Counted from the first letter of the stretch, positions 53,868 to 63,066 are shown. The stretch: 64,000 bases of DNA from Halanaerobium saccharolyticum (GCF_004362045.1 NZ_SNWX01000010.1:31515-95514), one strand, 5' to 3'. The notes: generated by a model not told the origin, from the sequence alone. Translations and numbers: made by a program.

Positions 53868-55019
53868 ATGAAGAGTATAGAAGAAATTTTCAATAATTTA
53901 GATGGAGAGTTAAAAGGACACGGTCCAGTTGCAATGAAAAATCTGGTAGAAAAAGAAGGCAAGAATGTTGTAGGTACCTATTGTGTTTTTACACCTTACG
54001 AGGTGATAAGTGCTGCTGATGCTGTTCCAGTGACATTATGCAGCACAAGCAATGACACTATTGATGAGGCAGAAAAAGATTTACCTAGAAATTTATGCCC
54101 CTTGATAAAATCAAGTTATGGATTTGCAATTACAGATAAATGTCCATATTTTCATTTTGCAGATATTATTGTTGGTGAAACAACCTGTGATGGCAAGAAA
54201 AAAATGTATGAATACTTAGATGAAGTCACTCCTGTTCATGTTATGCAGCTGCCTCAATCATCTCAGCGAGAAGCTGATTTTAATTTTTGGAAAAATGAAG
54301 TAGTATTATTAAAAGAAAGATTAGAAGAAAAATTTAAGACAGAAATTACTGAAGAGCGTTTAGAAAAAGAAATAAAAATCAAAAATGAGGAAAGAAATAC
54401 TCTAAAAGAGTTTTATGAACTGGCAAAATTAAACCCTTCCCCAATTTATGGAACTGAAATTTTTAAAGTTATAAATAGATCCAATTATACATTTGATAAA
54501 GAAATAGCCAATCAGAGAACCATGAAAATAACTGAAGAAGTATTAGCTAAGTACAATCAAGGAGAAAAAAGAATTAGCAAAGATGCACCGCGGATTTTAG
54601 TTACTGGCTGTCCAATGGGGGCTGCTACTTTGAAAGTTATTGAGGCAATTGAAAATAATGGTGGTTCTGTAGTCTGTCTGGAAAACTGTACTGGCTTAAA
54701 ACCAAATGAGGAGACTGTAGATCAGGATAAAAATCCAATTGATGCAATTGCAGAAAAATATTTAAATACTCCCTGTTCCTGTATGAGTCCTAATGATAAT
54801 CGGGTTGAACTAATAAACAGATTAGTAGAAGAATATCAGGTTGATGGAGTTGTAGATATGATTTTGCAGGCCTGTCATACTTATAATGTTGAGACAAAAA
54901 GAATTAAAGACGAACTAAAAGAATCTAATACTCCTTACATCAATATTGAAACAGATTATTCGCAGTCAGATAAGGGACAATTAGGAACTCGCTTAACTGC
55001 ATTTTTAGAAATGCTGTAA
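53868..55019 (+). CDS. Double-cubane-cluster anaerobic reductase (HgdB/YjiM-like)
   Basis: A 383-residue protein of the 2-hydroxyacyl-CoA dehydratase subunit D superfamily, matching the double-cubane-cluster proteins (DCCP). Cluster cysteines occur in GTYCVFTPYE, KCPYF, GETTCDGKKKMYE, TGCPMGAATL, CLENCTGL and PCSCMSPNDN. Such proteins use ATP-driven electrons from a dedicated activase for difficult two-electron reductions of small substrates. The natural substrate is unknown. The activase follows 12 bases on, and DUF3343, yedF and selD come after, a grouping typical of selenium users. Strong site (GAGGAGG) before the ATG. Confidence 0.88.
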   Translation: MKSIEEIFNNLDGELKGHGPVAMKNLVEKEGKNVVGTYCVFTPYEVISAADAVPVTLCSTSNDTIDEAEKDLPRNLCPLIKSSYGFAITDKCPYFHFADIIVGETTCDGKKKMYEYLDEVTPVHVMQLPQSSQREADFNFWKNEVVLLKERLEEKFKTEITEERLEKEIKIKNEERNTLKEFYELAKLNPSPIYGTEIFKVINRSNYTFDKEIANQRTMKITEEVLAKYNQGEKRISKDAPRILVTGCPMGAATLKVIEAIENNGGSVVCLENCTGLKPNEETVDQDKNPIDAIAEKYLNTPCSCMSPNDNRVELINRLVEEYQVDGVVDMILQACHTYNVETKRIKDELKESNTPYINIETDYSQSDKGQLGTRLTAFLEML

Positions 55020-55031
55020 AGGAGCTATAAA

Positions 55032-55796
55032 ATGTATTATATTGGTATTGATATTGGTTCAGTTGGCTGTAAAGGAGTTCTTTTTAAAAATCAAATTGTA
55101 GATAAGAAAGTATTACCTACTGGCTGGAATCCTCAAAAAAGTGGGGAACAGACACTCAATTACTTATTAGAGGCTAATAATTTAAAAGCTAAAGATATAA
55201 AAGGAGTTGTAGCCACTGGCTATGGCCGGGTTTCTCAGCGATTTGCTGATAAAACTGTGACAGAAATAACCTGTCACGGTAAAGGCGGTTATTATCTTAA
55301 CAGAGAGATTAGAACAATCATTGATATAGGTGGTCAAGATAGTAAAGTAATATCTTTAAATGATGCTGGTGATGTCATTGATTTCGTGATGAATGATAAA
55401 TGTGCTGCTGGAACAGGAAAATTTTTGGAGATGACAATTAATTCTCTAGAAGAACAAATTGATAACCTGGATAATTTAGTAAAAGATGACAAAAAAGCTA
55501 AGATTAGCAGTATGTGTGCTGTTTTTGCCGAGTCAGAAATCATTTCTCTGTTAGCTGATGGAGTCAGCAAAAGCGAAATAGCTGGGGGGATTATTGACTC
55601 GATTATAGATAGAATTAATATTTTGCTAAGTAAAATTACTTTTCAGGAAAAAGTTCTTTTCACAGGTGGTCTGGCACAGAGTGAAGTTATCAAAAATGAG
55701 TTAAGTAAAAAGCTGCAAACAGAAGTCTTCAGTTATTCGAATTCTCAGTTTGCTGGTGCTATTGGAGCGGCTTTGATCTCAAAAGATATGTTATAA
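55032..55796 (+). CDS. ATP-dependent activase for the double-cubane reductase (HgdC-like)
   Basis: A 254-residue ASKHA ATPase of the BcrA/BadF/HgdC group. It shows IGIDIGSVGCKGVLF (phosphate 1), TIIDIGGQDSKVI (phosphate 2), and the cysteines that bridge a [4Fe-4S] cluster between two subunits, in NDKCAAGTGKFLE and SSMCAVFAESEI. It drives electrons into its partner at the cost of ATP. It lies 12 bases after the reductase gene and has its own AAAGGAG site. Together they form a self-contained reductive unit. Confidence 0.9.
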   Translation: MYYIGIDIGSVGCKGVLFKNQIVDKKVLPTGWNPQKSGEQTLNYLLEANNLKAKDIKGVVATGYGRVSQRFADKTVTEITCHGKGGYYLNREIRTIIDIGGQDSKVISLNDAGDVIDFVMNDKCAAGTGKFLEMTINSLEEQIDNLDNLVKDDKKAKISSMCAVFAESEIISLLADGVSKSEIAGGIIDSIIDRINILLSKITFQEKVLFTGGLAQSEVIKNELSKKLQTEVFSYSNSQFAGAIGAALISKDML

Positions 55797-55882
55797 TAAG
55801 TAATTGTAGGGCCTTTATTTTGTGAATTATCAAAATTATATGTAGTATTTAAGAATATTAATATAACAAAGGAGCTATCATC

Positions 55883-56137
55883 TTGAAAGAATATAATCTA
55901 TTGTTTACTTTTTATTCAACTCATCTGGCTTTAAAGTTTGAAAGAGAGTTGAAAAACAATGAAATAAATATAAAAGTTACTCCAGTTCCCAGACAGATCA
56001 GTTCTTCCTGTGGTTTATCTGGAAGAATTAATACTCAAGACTTTGAAAAGGTAAAAAAGGTATGTAGTGAAAATGATATAGAATATGAGGATATATACCA
56101 AATTAATGGGAAGGATTTTAAAAGAATTTCTAAATAA
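55883..56137 (+). CDS. DUF3343 protein
   Basis: An 84-residue cytoplasmic protein of the DUF3343 family (a ferredoxin-like small fold), opening YNLLFTFYSTHLALKFERELK and containing VPRQISSSCGLSGRI. The Ser-Ser-Cys-Gly stretch near residue 42 is the conserved cysteine site. Members sit beside selD and yedF in clostridia and are thought to help selenium handling, though no reaction is known. The start is TTG 55883 with AAAGGAG before it. The setting here, between the activase and yedF, follows the usual grouping. Confidence 0.85.
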   Translation: MKEYNLLFTFYSTHLALKFERELKNNEINIKVTPVPRQISSSCGLSGRINTQDFEKVKKVCSENDIEYEDIYQINGKDFKRISK

Positions 56138-56217
56138 TTAATTTAAATGGGTTTAGAATATAGAGAATAAAACTTTAAATCATAACATAATTTATTTAAA
56201 AATTGGAGGAATTGATA

Positions 56218-56799
56218 ATGAAAGAAATTGATGCTAAAGGTTTAGCCTGTCCTAAACCAGTTGTACTTGCTAAGAAAGCTATAACTTCTAATCGAGAAGT
56301 ATTAGTAATTGTTGATAATCAGACTGCTGCTTCAAATTTAACTAAATTAGGAAATAAAATGGGAGCTGAAGTTTCAGTTGTAGAAGAATCGGAAACTGAA
56401 TTTAGAGTCATGTTTAAAAAATCAAAAAGTAGTGATAGTGAAAATGAGGGTACTAATTCTAAAAATAATGGGGCTAAAATTTACTTAATTCCAACAGATA
56501 CTATGGGAGATGGAGAACGAGAATTGGGTCAAATCTTAATTAAAGGCTTTATTTCTACTATTAAAGAGTTAGATCCTCTGCCTAAAAGAATTATTTTTCT
56601 AAATTCTGGAGTTAAATTAGCTGTCAAAAAAGATGTTATTTCTTATTTAAAAGAGCTTGAGGATAAAGGAGTTGAAATACTTCTCTGTGGAACCTGTATT
56701 GACTATTATGGTCTGCAGGAAGAAGTAGAAGTTGGAGAAATAAGTAATATGTTTGAGATCGCTGATAACCTTAATCGTGAGCAGGTTGTGCGAATTTGA
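56218..56799 (+). CDS. yedF: YedF-type sulfurtransferase-like selenium metabolism protein
   Basis: A 193-residue two-domain protein: a TusA-like N-terminal domain (about 1-75, KEIDAKGLACPKPVVLAKKAI with the CPxP motif) and a DsrE-like C-terminal domain (about 85-193, IYLIPTDTMGDGERELG ... VEILLCGTCIDYYG with Cys-x-x-Cys). It is proposed to carry selenide or persulfide to SelD, encoded 63 bases later. I chose ATG 56218 directly after GGAGGAATT. The N-terminal motif uses Cys here, in contrast to the TGA-bearing fragment at 53745. Confidence 0.88.
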   Translation: MKEIDAKGLACPKPVVLAKKAITSNREVLVIVDNQTAASNLTKLGNKMGAEVSVVEESETEFRVMFKKSKSSDSENEGTNSKNNGAKIYLIPTDTMGDGERELGQILIKGFISTIKELDPLPKRIIFLNSGVKLAVKKDVISYLKELEDKGVEILLCGTCIDYYGLQEEVEVGEISNMFEIADNLNREQVVRI

Positions 56800-56862
56800 T
56801 TTTAAAAAAACTCTAAACTTTTAAAAAATAATTAAATTAAAGAATAGAAAGTTGGTGATTTT

Positions 56863-57903
56863 ATGTCTCAAATTAAATTAACTGATTACAGTAAAACTTC
56901 TGGTTGAGCAGCCAAGATGGGCCCAAAGGCTCTGGCGCAGGTTCTGCGTCATGTTAATTTTCCTGCTGATTCGGAGAAATTGTTGATCGGGCTGGATAAG
57001 GCCGATGATGCTGCTGTATATAGTTTAACTGAAGAATTAGCTTTGATCCAGACTCTTGATTTTTTTACTCCCATTGTAGATGATCCCTATTTATTCGGTC
57101 AGATTGCTGCTGCTAATGCTTTAAGTGATGTCTATGCAATGGGAGGACAGCCGATTTTAGCAATGAACATTGCAGGTTTTCCTTCCTGTCTGGAAGAGGA
57201 AATTTTGTCTCAGATTTTGCAGGGAGGTGCCGATAAAGTAAAAGAAGCTGGAGCCAGCCTCTGTGGCGGCCATACGGTGGTAGATGAAGAACCTAAATAT
57301 GGTCTTTCTGTTACTGGAATAGTTGATCCAGATGATCTGCTCAGCAATTCTGGAATTAAGGAGGGTGACCTCATTCTTTTAACCAAACCACTGGGAACAG
57401 GTGTCATGGTGTCGGCGATTAAAGGTGGATTTACCAGTGGTGATCAGAGCAATCCGGCAGTAAACTCAATGTTAACTTTAAATAATACTGCTTTAAAATA
57501 TTTTGACCAGTATCAGATTAATGCCTGTACAGATGTAACAGGATTTGGTCTAATTGGTCATTTATTAGAAATGTCGGAAAACAGCAGTCTGCAAATCGAA
57601 ATTGAAGCTCCAGAGATTCCAATTTTTGCAGGAGTAAGAGAATTCGCCGAATCAGGACTTTTACCTGCTGGTGCCTATAAAAATAGAGATAATTATCAGG
57701 GATTTGTCAGCGAAAGTGGACAGAGAGATCAAATACTCTATGACTTAATGTATGATCCACAGACTTCAGGTGGACTTTTAATTTCAGTGGCAGAAGAAGA
57801 TGCAGCTGAGCTATTAATTGATCTTTATGCTGAAGAACTTGATGTTGCTGTAATCGCAAAAGCACAAAAAGGTAAAAAAGGAATTAAAATAAACTGGAAA
57901 TAA
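56863..57903 (+). CDS. selD: Selenide, water dikinase SelD, a selenoprotein
   Basis: Makes selenophosphate from selenide and ATP for selenocysteine synthesis. The gene is open only if the TGA at 56905-56907 is read as selenocysteine at residue 15. The N terminus MSQIKLTDYSKTSGUAAKMGPKALAQ, given here by parts, has the SelD active-site pattern: Sec15 and Lys18 in SGUAAKMGP. The protein is 346 residues, normal length. Later motifs include the ATP loop DDAAVYSL and FFTPIVDDPYLFGQIAAANA. It is the last gene of the array and is followed by a hairpin terminator. Confidence 0.95.
56905..56931 (+). promoter_or_regulatory. selD selenocysteine codon with downstream hairpin
   Basis: TGA 56905-56907. 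AGCC (56910-56913) can pair with GGCT (56928-56931) around a GGGCCC-containing loop, the position expected for a bacterial SECIS element. The fold is inferred by eye. Confidence 0.5.
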
Positions 57904-57918
57904 ATTAGTAATTATTTA

Positions 57919-57967
57919 CCTCTTAAGTTAGAAAGATTAATTCTGATTTAAGAGGATTTATTTTTAT
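57919..57967 (+). terminator. Terminator of the selenium/corrinoid array
   Basis: CCTCTTAA (57919-57926) pairs with TTAAGAGG (57948-57955), with further pairing inside (AGAA with TTCT), followed by ATTTATTTTT. Confidence 0.75.
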
Positions 57968-58060
57968 AATAGAAAAAATTAATTGTTTAGTATTTAATAA
58001 AAAGTTCTCTTATTAAATTTAAATACAGAAAATTTCTAAAAAAGTAGTAAAAAAAATCAC

Positions 58061-58100
58061 AATCATGATTGACATATAATCATGATTATGGTATTATAAT
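58061..58100 (+). promoter_or_regulatory. grd promoter with two AATCATGATT operator copies
   Basis: -35 TTGACA (58069-58074). -10 TATTAT (58092-58097) at 17 bases, or TATAAT (58095-58100) at 20. AATCATGATT lies at 58061-58070, overlapping the -35, and at 58078-58087 inside the spacer, 17 bases apart centre to centre. This is a strong repressor arrangement. Confidence 0.75.
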
Positions 58101-58143
58101 ATTGCGAAAATGATGAAAATAAAAATATAGGGAGGTGTTACTC

Positions 58144-58614
58144 ATGTTAGAAGGTAAAAAGATTGCTATTTTAGGCGATCGTGATGGTATCCCTGGACCA
58201 GCTATTGAAGAATGTATTGAAACAACTGGTGCAGATGAAGTTGTATTTACTACAACTGAGTGCTTTGTCTGAACAAGCGCAGGAGCTATGGACCTGGAAA
58301 ATCAGCAGAGAATAAAAGATCTTGCTGATAAGCACGGTGCGGAGAACCTTGTTGTTATCTTAGGTGGTGCAGAAGCAGAAGCTTCTGGATTAGCCTGTGA
58401 AACTGTAACAAATGGTGATCCAACCTTTGCAGGACCATTAGCAGGAGTTCCGTTGGGACTCGCGTGCTATCATGTCGTGGAGCCAGAAATCAAATCTGAA
58501 ATTGATGATCAGGTTTATGATGATCAAATCAGTATGATGGAAATGGTATTAGATGTAGATGCTATTGTAGAAGAGGTAAAAACCTATCGCGAGAAGTATT
58601 CAGAATATAAGTAA
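58144..58614 (+). CDS. grdA: Glycine/sarcosine/betaine reductase protein A, selenoprotein GrdA
   Basis: The small shared selenoprotein that takes the carboxymethyl group from component B and passes it to component C to give acetyl phosphate. The gene reads through TGA 58270-58272 as selenocysteine 43, in the redox motif CFVU (ECFVUTSAGAM). The N terminus [19 protein letters not shown] is typical. The protein is 156 residues, as for other GrdA. Strong site GGGAGGTG. It heads the reductase genes, behind the promoter with two palindromes. Confidence 0.96.
58270..58296 (+). promoter_or_regulatory. grdA selenocysteine codon and probable SECIS hairpin
   Basis: TGA 58270-58272, then CAGG (58280-58283) pairs with CCTG (58293-58296) around a 9-base loop containing GCTATGG. 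This is a short stem at the usual distance. Confidence 0.55.
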
Positions 58615-58668
58615 AAGCATATTCTGGATAAGATTGTGAATTAATTACTAAGAAAGGGGTGGACCGCG

Positions 58669-59994
58669 GTGAAACTTGAACTCGGAAATTTTTATGTAAA
58701 AGATATTGAGTTCGGTGCCAAAACTGCTTTTGATGATGGAATACTGACTATCAATAAAGAAGAAGCATTAGAAGTGGTTTTTAAAGATAATCATATTACT
58801 GAGGCAGACTTGAGAATAGTTAAGCCTGGAGATATGGTTCGTCTGGTACCAGTTAAAGAAGCAATTGAACCCCGCTTCCGCGTAGGGGGAGGACCTGTTT
58901 TTCCTGGTGTAACTGGAAAACTCAGGCAGGCTGGTGAAGGTGAAACTCGCTGCTTGAAAGATATGAGTGTTTTAGTTGTAGGAAAACACTGGGGTGGTTT
59001 CCAGGACGGACTAATTGACATGGGAGGAGAAGGTGCAAAATATACACATTTTTCCTCTTTAAAAAATGTTGTTTTAGTTGCTGATACTGATGAAGAATTT
59101 GAGCAGCGAGAACAGCAGAAAAAAAATCATGCCTTGAGATGGGCCGGAATGAGACTTGCAGAATATTTAGGTGAAGCAGTTAAAGATTTAGAGCCAGAAG
59201 ATACAGATACATATGAGCTGGAACCTTTAACAAAAAGATCTAAAGAGTTAGACGAACTTCCTTGCGTTGCAATTGTAATGCAGCCGCAATCTCAGATGGA
59301 AGAAAAAGGATATAATGATTTAAACTATGGTTGGGATACAAATAGAATGCTTCCAACTTTTATGCATCCTAATGAGATTCTGGATGGAGCAATGATTTCC
59401 GGCAGTTTTATGCCCTGTTCTTCAAAATGGGCTACTTATGATTTTCAGAATTTCCCATTGATTAGAAGACTTTATCAGGAACACGGGAAAACAGTTAATT
59501 TTGTTGGTGTGATTATGTCAAACTTAAATGTTGCGCTTGAGCAGAAAGAGCGTTCAGCACAATTTGTGGCTCAAATGGCCAAATCTCTTGGTGTTGATGC
59601 AGCAATAGTAACAGAAGAAGGATACGGAAATCCAGATGCTGATTACATTGGCTGTCTTGTAGCTTTAGAGGATGCTGGCGTAAAAACAGTTGGTGTCAGT
59701 AATGAAGCAACAGGAAGAGATGGTGGCTCACAGCCATTAGTAACTTTAGATCCAAAAGCAGATGCACTTGTTTCTACAGGAAATGTATCTGAACTAATTA
59801 AATTACCTCCTATGGATGAGGTAATTGGAGAATTAGAAGCACTTGCCAGAGATGGATTATCTGGAGGCTGGGAAGATGATGAAATTCTTGGTTCTTCAGT
59901 TAAAGAAGACGGTTCAATTATTATGGAAAATAATGCAATGTTCTGTGGAGATCGTATTGCTGGTTGGTCTCCAAAAACAATGAAAGAATTTTAA
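58669..59994 (+). CDS. grdI: Betaine-type reductase component B, 47-kDa proprotein subunit (GrdI/GrdE/GrdG family)
   Basis: Together with the selenoprotein subunit it binds and activates the substrate amine. The 441-residue protein matches the GrdE/GrdG/GrdI family. Cys250 in SGSFMPCSSKWATYDF is the site where these proproteins are cut to form a pyruvoyl-type group. Other family blocks are RFRVGGGPVFPGVTG and MQPQSQMEEKGYNDLNYGWDTN. The start is GTG 58669 with site AAGGGGTGG. I prefer the betaine form (GrdI) because a BCCT betaine transporter follows, but glycine or sarcosine forms cannot be excluded by eye. Confidence 0.85.
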   Translation: MKLELGNFYVKDIEFGAKTAFDDGILTINKEEALEVVFKDNHITEADLRIVKPGDMVRLVPVKEAIEPRFRVGGGPVFPGVTGKLRQAGEGETRCLKDMSVLVVGKHWGGFQDGLIDMGGEGAKYTHFSSLKNVVLVADTDEEFEQREQQKKNHALRWAGMRLAEYLGEAVKDLEPEDTDTYELEPLTKRSKELDELPCVAIVMQPQSQMEEKGYNDLNYGWDTNRMLPTFMHPNEILDGAMISGSFMPCSSKWATYDFQNFPLIRRLYQEHGKTVNFVGVIMSNLNVALEQKERSAQFVAQMAKSLGVDAAIVTEEGYGNPDADYIGCLVALEDAGVKTVGVSNEATGRDGGSQPLVTLDPKADALVSTGNVSELIKLPPMDEVIGELEALARDGLSGGWEDDEILGSSVKEDGSIIMENNAMFCGDRIAGWSPKTMKEF

Positions 59995-60012
59995 GCCGGG
60001 GAGGTGGAATTA

Positions 60013-61332
60013 ATGAAAAAAGCAGTTGTATATTTAAACCAATTTTTTGGTCAGATAGGTGGAGAAGATGTTGCAGATCATGCTCCTGAAATAAGAGAAG
60101 AAAAAGTCGGAGCAGCAATGCTTTATGATCAGTTGCTTGATGCAGAAGTTACTCATACTGTAATCTGTGGAGATAACTTTATGGGAAGTAATACTGAGGA
60201 AGCTGTAGAAATTATTCTTGACTTTTTAAAAGATGTGGATTTTGATATCTTCTTTGCTGGACCTGCTTTTCAGGCTGGACGTTATGGTATGGCCTGTGGT
60301 GAAATTGGTAAAGCAGTAAAAGAAGAGTTTGATGTACCTGTAATTTCATCAATGAATATTGAGAACCCCGGTGTTGAAGTCTTTAAGAAGGATATTTATA
60401 TCTTCCCGGGTGGACATAGTGCTGCAAAAATGAGAGATGATGTTAAAAAAATAACCGACTTTGGAAATAAGATTCTGAATGGAGAAAAATTATTACCTGC
60501 AGAAGAGGAAGGTTATTATAAACGTGGTATTAGACATCAATATTTCTTAGAAGATGAGACTCCAGCATATGAGAGAGCAATTGATATGCTGTTGAAAAAG
60601 ATTAATGGTGAAGAATTTGAAAGTGAACTACCCATACCTGAATTAGATCTGGTAGAAATTGCTCCAGCAATCGAAGATTTAAGTGAAACAACTATTGCTT
60701 TAGTGACTTCAGGTGGTATTGTACCTGTTGATAATCCAGATAAAATACAGTCTGCCTCTGCTACAAGATGGGGTAAATATGATATTAGTGGTATGGATAG
60801 ATTAGAAAATAGAGACTCTAATAATTTTAAAACTATTCACGCTGGTTATGACCCTGCTGCAGCTGATGCTGATCCTAATGTAGTGGTTCCTGTTGATGCA
60901 ATGCGTAAATATGAAGAAGAGGGTAGAATAGGTAAATTACATGACTACTTCTATTCGACAGTAGGAACTGGTACTACTCAGAAAGAGGCTGCCAGAATGG
61001 GTAAGGAAATAGCTCAAGAATTACAGGATGCCAATGTTCAGGCAGTTATTTTAACATCCACTTGAGGTACCTGTACACGTTGCGGTGCAACAATGGTGAA
61101 AGAAATTGAAAAAGCTGGTTTTACAGTGGTTCAGATGGCAAACTTGATTCCTGTAGCAAAAACTGTTGGTGCTAATAGAATGGTTCCAACTATTTCTATC
61201 CCTTATCCATTAGGTGATCCTTCTACAAGTAAAGAAGAACAGTGGGAGTTAAGATATCACAGAGTTGGAGTAGCTTTAGACGCTCTAACAACTGAGATTG
61301 AAGAGCAAAAAGTCTTTGATGTAGAAATCTAA
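60013..61332 (+). CDS. grdH: Betaine-type reductase component B selenoprotein (GrdH/GrdB/GrdF family)
   Basis: Selenoprotein subunit of component B that attacks the substrate and forms the Se-carboxymethyl intermediate on GrdA. It is read through TGA 61063-61065 as selenocysteine 351 in ILTSTUGTCTRCGA. The whole protein is 439 residues, normal for the family; without read-through the gene would appear as two pieces. The N terminus KKAVVYLNQFFGQIGGEDVAD is typical. It begins 18 bases after the grdI-like gene. Substrate assignment to betaine rests on the adjacent BCCT transporter. Confidence 0.93.
61063..61091 (+). promoter_or_regulatory. grdH selenocysteine codon and probable SECIS hairpin
   Basis: TGA 61063-61065. 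GTTGC (61079-61083) and GCAAC (61087-61091) form a 5-bp stem with loop GGT, 13 bases after the TGA. Confidence 0.55.
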
Positions 61333-61340
61333 ATATTGAG

Positions 61341-61378
61341 CCCTTACCCCTCCTTTACAGGTGGGGTAGGGGTCTTTA
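61341..61378 (+). terminator. Hairpin between grdH and the BCCT gene
   Basis: CCCTTACCCC (61341-61350) pairs with GGGGTAGGGG (61363-61372), a strong 10-bp stem. The T run is weak (TCTTT), so it may only partly stop transcription and lower BCCT expression. The 14-bp palindrome ACTTAAATTTAAGT follows at 61379-61392. Confidence 0.65.
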
Positions 61379-61425
61379 ACTTAAATTTAAGTGAAAAATA
61401 TAACAGATTTTAAGGGGTGAAGTAG

Positions 61426-63006
61426 ATGGAAGAACGTAAAGACGCACATGGTAATATAATTAAGGAAAGAGGCAGAGAAGTATTTATGATTTCTCTGGTG
61501 GTGGTTTTTGCAATTGTTCTCTGGGGAATAGCAATGCCGGACAGCTTTAGTGGAGTTGCAAACAGTTTATTTAATTATCTGACTGATAATTTTGGTTGGC
61601 TCTATTTAATAACAATGACTCTCTTTGTAATATTTTGTATCTGGGCTGCTTTAAGTAAATATGGGAAAATTAGACTGGGTAAACCTGATGAAGAACCGGA
61701 ATTTAGTACTATTTCCTGGTTTGCAATGTTATTTAGTGCAGGAATGGGAGTAGGTCTCGTATTCTGGGGAGTTGCAGAGCCTTTAAATCATTTTGTTAAT
61801 CCTCTGGGTATGGAGGGTGGAACTGCGGCGGCTGCGGATTTTGCTTTAAAAACATCATTTTTACACTGGGGACTTCATCCCTGGTCTGCTTATGGAGTTT
61901 TGGCACTGGCTTTAGCCTATATGCAGTTTAGACATGATAAACCAGCACAAATAAGCAGTGTATTTATTCCGTTAATTGGAGAAGCAAAAGCCAGGGGAAC
62001 AATCGGTAAAATTGTTGATATATTAGCAATTTTTGCAACAGTTGCTGGTGTAGCAACTTCGCTGGGAATGGCAACACTGCAGGTGACCAGTGGTTTCAAT
62101 TTCTTATTTGGAGTTCCAGAAACTAATCTTGTACGTTTAATTGTTATTGGGGTCATTACATTATTGTTTATGATTTCGGCAATAACTGGTGTTGACAAAG
62201 GAATTAAATATTTATCTAATGCAAATATAACTCTCGCAGGAGTAATTATGGTTCTCTGCTTAATTATTGGTCCAACTATCTTAATTATCAATAACTTTAC
62301 CAATACTTTTGGGCTTTATTTTTCAAATATAGTTCGCGATAGCTTTAAAATTGGTAAAGATAGCTGGTATGGAGCCTGGACCATATTTTACTGGGCCTGG
62401 TGGATAGCCTGGGCACCTTTTGTTGCCACTTTCATTGCCAGAATTTCTAGAGGTAGAACAATTAGAGAATTTATTGGTGGTGTATTATTTGCTCCAACAC
62501 TTGCTTCTTTTGTCTGGTTCTCTATTTTAGGTACTATGGGGATTGAAACCGGAATGGGAGTTGCTGAAGATGCTATTGCTGTAACAGAGACTGCGTTTTT
62601 TGAAGTGATGCAGTATTATCCTGGTGGTGGTTTGATTTCCATTATTGCAGTAGTTCTTTTAATAACTTTCTTTATTACTTCCGCAGATTCGGCTACCTTT
62701 GTGCTGGGTATGTTATCTGATAAGGGTAATCAAAATCCCTCAGCAAAATTAAAGATAACCTGGGGAATAATTCAGTCAGGCCTTGCTATTGCACTGATGT
62801 TATCCGGAGGTTTAGGTATGCTGCAGACTGGTTCAATTGTAGCTGCTTTCCCCTTTGCTTTCATTATGCTTTTTGCCATGTTAGCTATGATCAAAGCCTT
62901 AAAAGCTGATGCAAAAGTAGAAGGTGTTGTTGATATTGATAAAGTAGCTGATGTTTCAGTAGACCACATGGAAGAAGAGGAATTAGCAGTAGCAGAAAAA
63001 GCCTAA
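61426..63006 (+). CDS. BCCT-family betaine/choline/carnitine transporter
   Basis: A 526-residue membrane protein with twelve hydrophobic segments. Family motifs: FSAGMGVGLVFWGVAEPLNHF, FLHWGLHPWSAYGVLALALAY and the signature WTIFYWAWWIAWAPFVATFIARISRGRTIREF. These transporters take up glycine betaine and relatives, driven by sodium or proton. Beside the reductase genes it most likely imports betaine as an electron acceptor, and it may double as an osmoprotectant importer in salt. It has its own AAGGGGTG site and follows a hairpin 48 bases upstream. Confidence 0.9.
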   Translation: MEERKDAHGNIIKERGREVFMISLVVVFAIVLWGIAMPDSFSGVANSLFNYLTDNFGWLYLITMTLFVIFCIWAALSKYGKIRLGKPDEEPEFSTISWFAMLFSAGMGVGLVFWGVAEPLNHFVNPLGMEGGTAAAADFALKTSFLHWGLHPWSAYGVLALALAYMQFRHDKPAQISSVFIPLIGEAKARGTIGKIVDILAIFATVAGVATSLGMATLQVTSGFNFLFGVPETNLVRLIVIGVITLLFMISAITGVDKGIKYLSNANITLAGVIMVLCLIIGPTILIINNFTNTFGLYFSNIVRDSFKIGKDSWYGAWTIFYWAWWIAWAPFVATFIARISRGRTIREFIGGVLFAPTLASFVWFSILGTMGIETGMGVAEDAIAVTETAFFEVMQYYPGGGLISIIAVVLLITFFITSADSATFVLGMLSDKGNQNPSAKLKITWGIIQSGLAIALMLSGGLGMLQTGSIVAAFPFAFIMLFAMLAMIKALKADAKVEGVVDIDKVADVSVDHMEEEELAVAEKA

Positions 63007-63032
63007 ATTAAAGTCAGCAATAAATAAGAAAT

Positions 63033-63064
63033 AAAAAACCCCGGCATAATGCCGGGGGATTTTC
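63033..63064. terminator. Bidirectional terminator after the BCCT gene
   Basis: CCCCGGC (63039-63045) pairs with GCCGGGG (63051-63057), flanked by AAAAAA on the left and GATTTT on the right. It can serve both the BCCT gene and the convergent TetR gene ending at 63067. Confidence 0.85.
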
Positions 63065-63066
63065 CA

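Noticed and set aside
57968..58143. Glycine riboswitch before grdA
   Set aside because: The region is AT-rich with palindromes and a promoter, but no paired aptamer-like conserved helices were recognised. Repressor control fits better.
60004..61332. grdH as two separate genes or a pseudogene split by a stop at 61063
   Set aside because: The stop is TGA within the known UGTC motif of component B selenoproteins, and both sides align to one protein. Selenocysteine read-through explains it.
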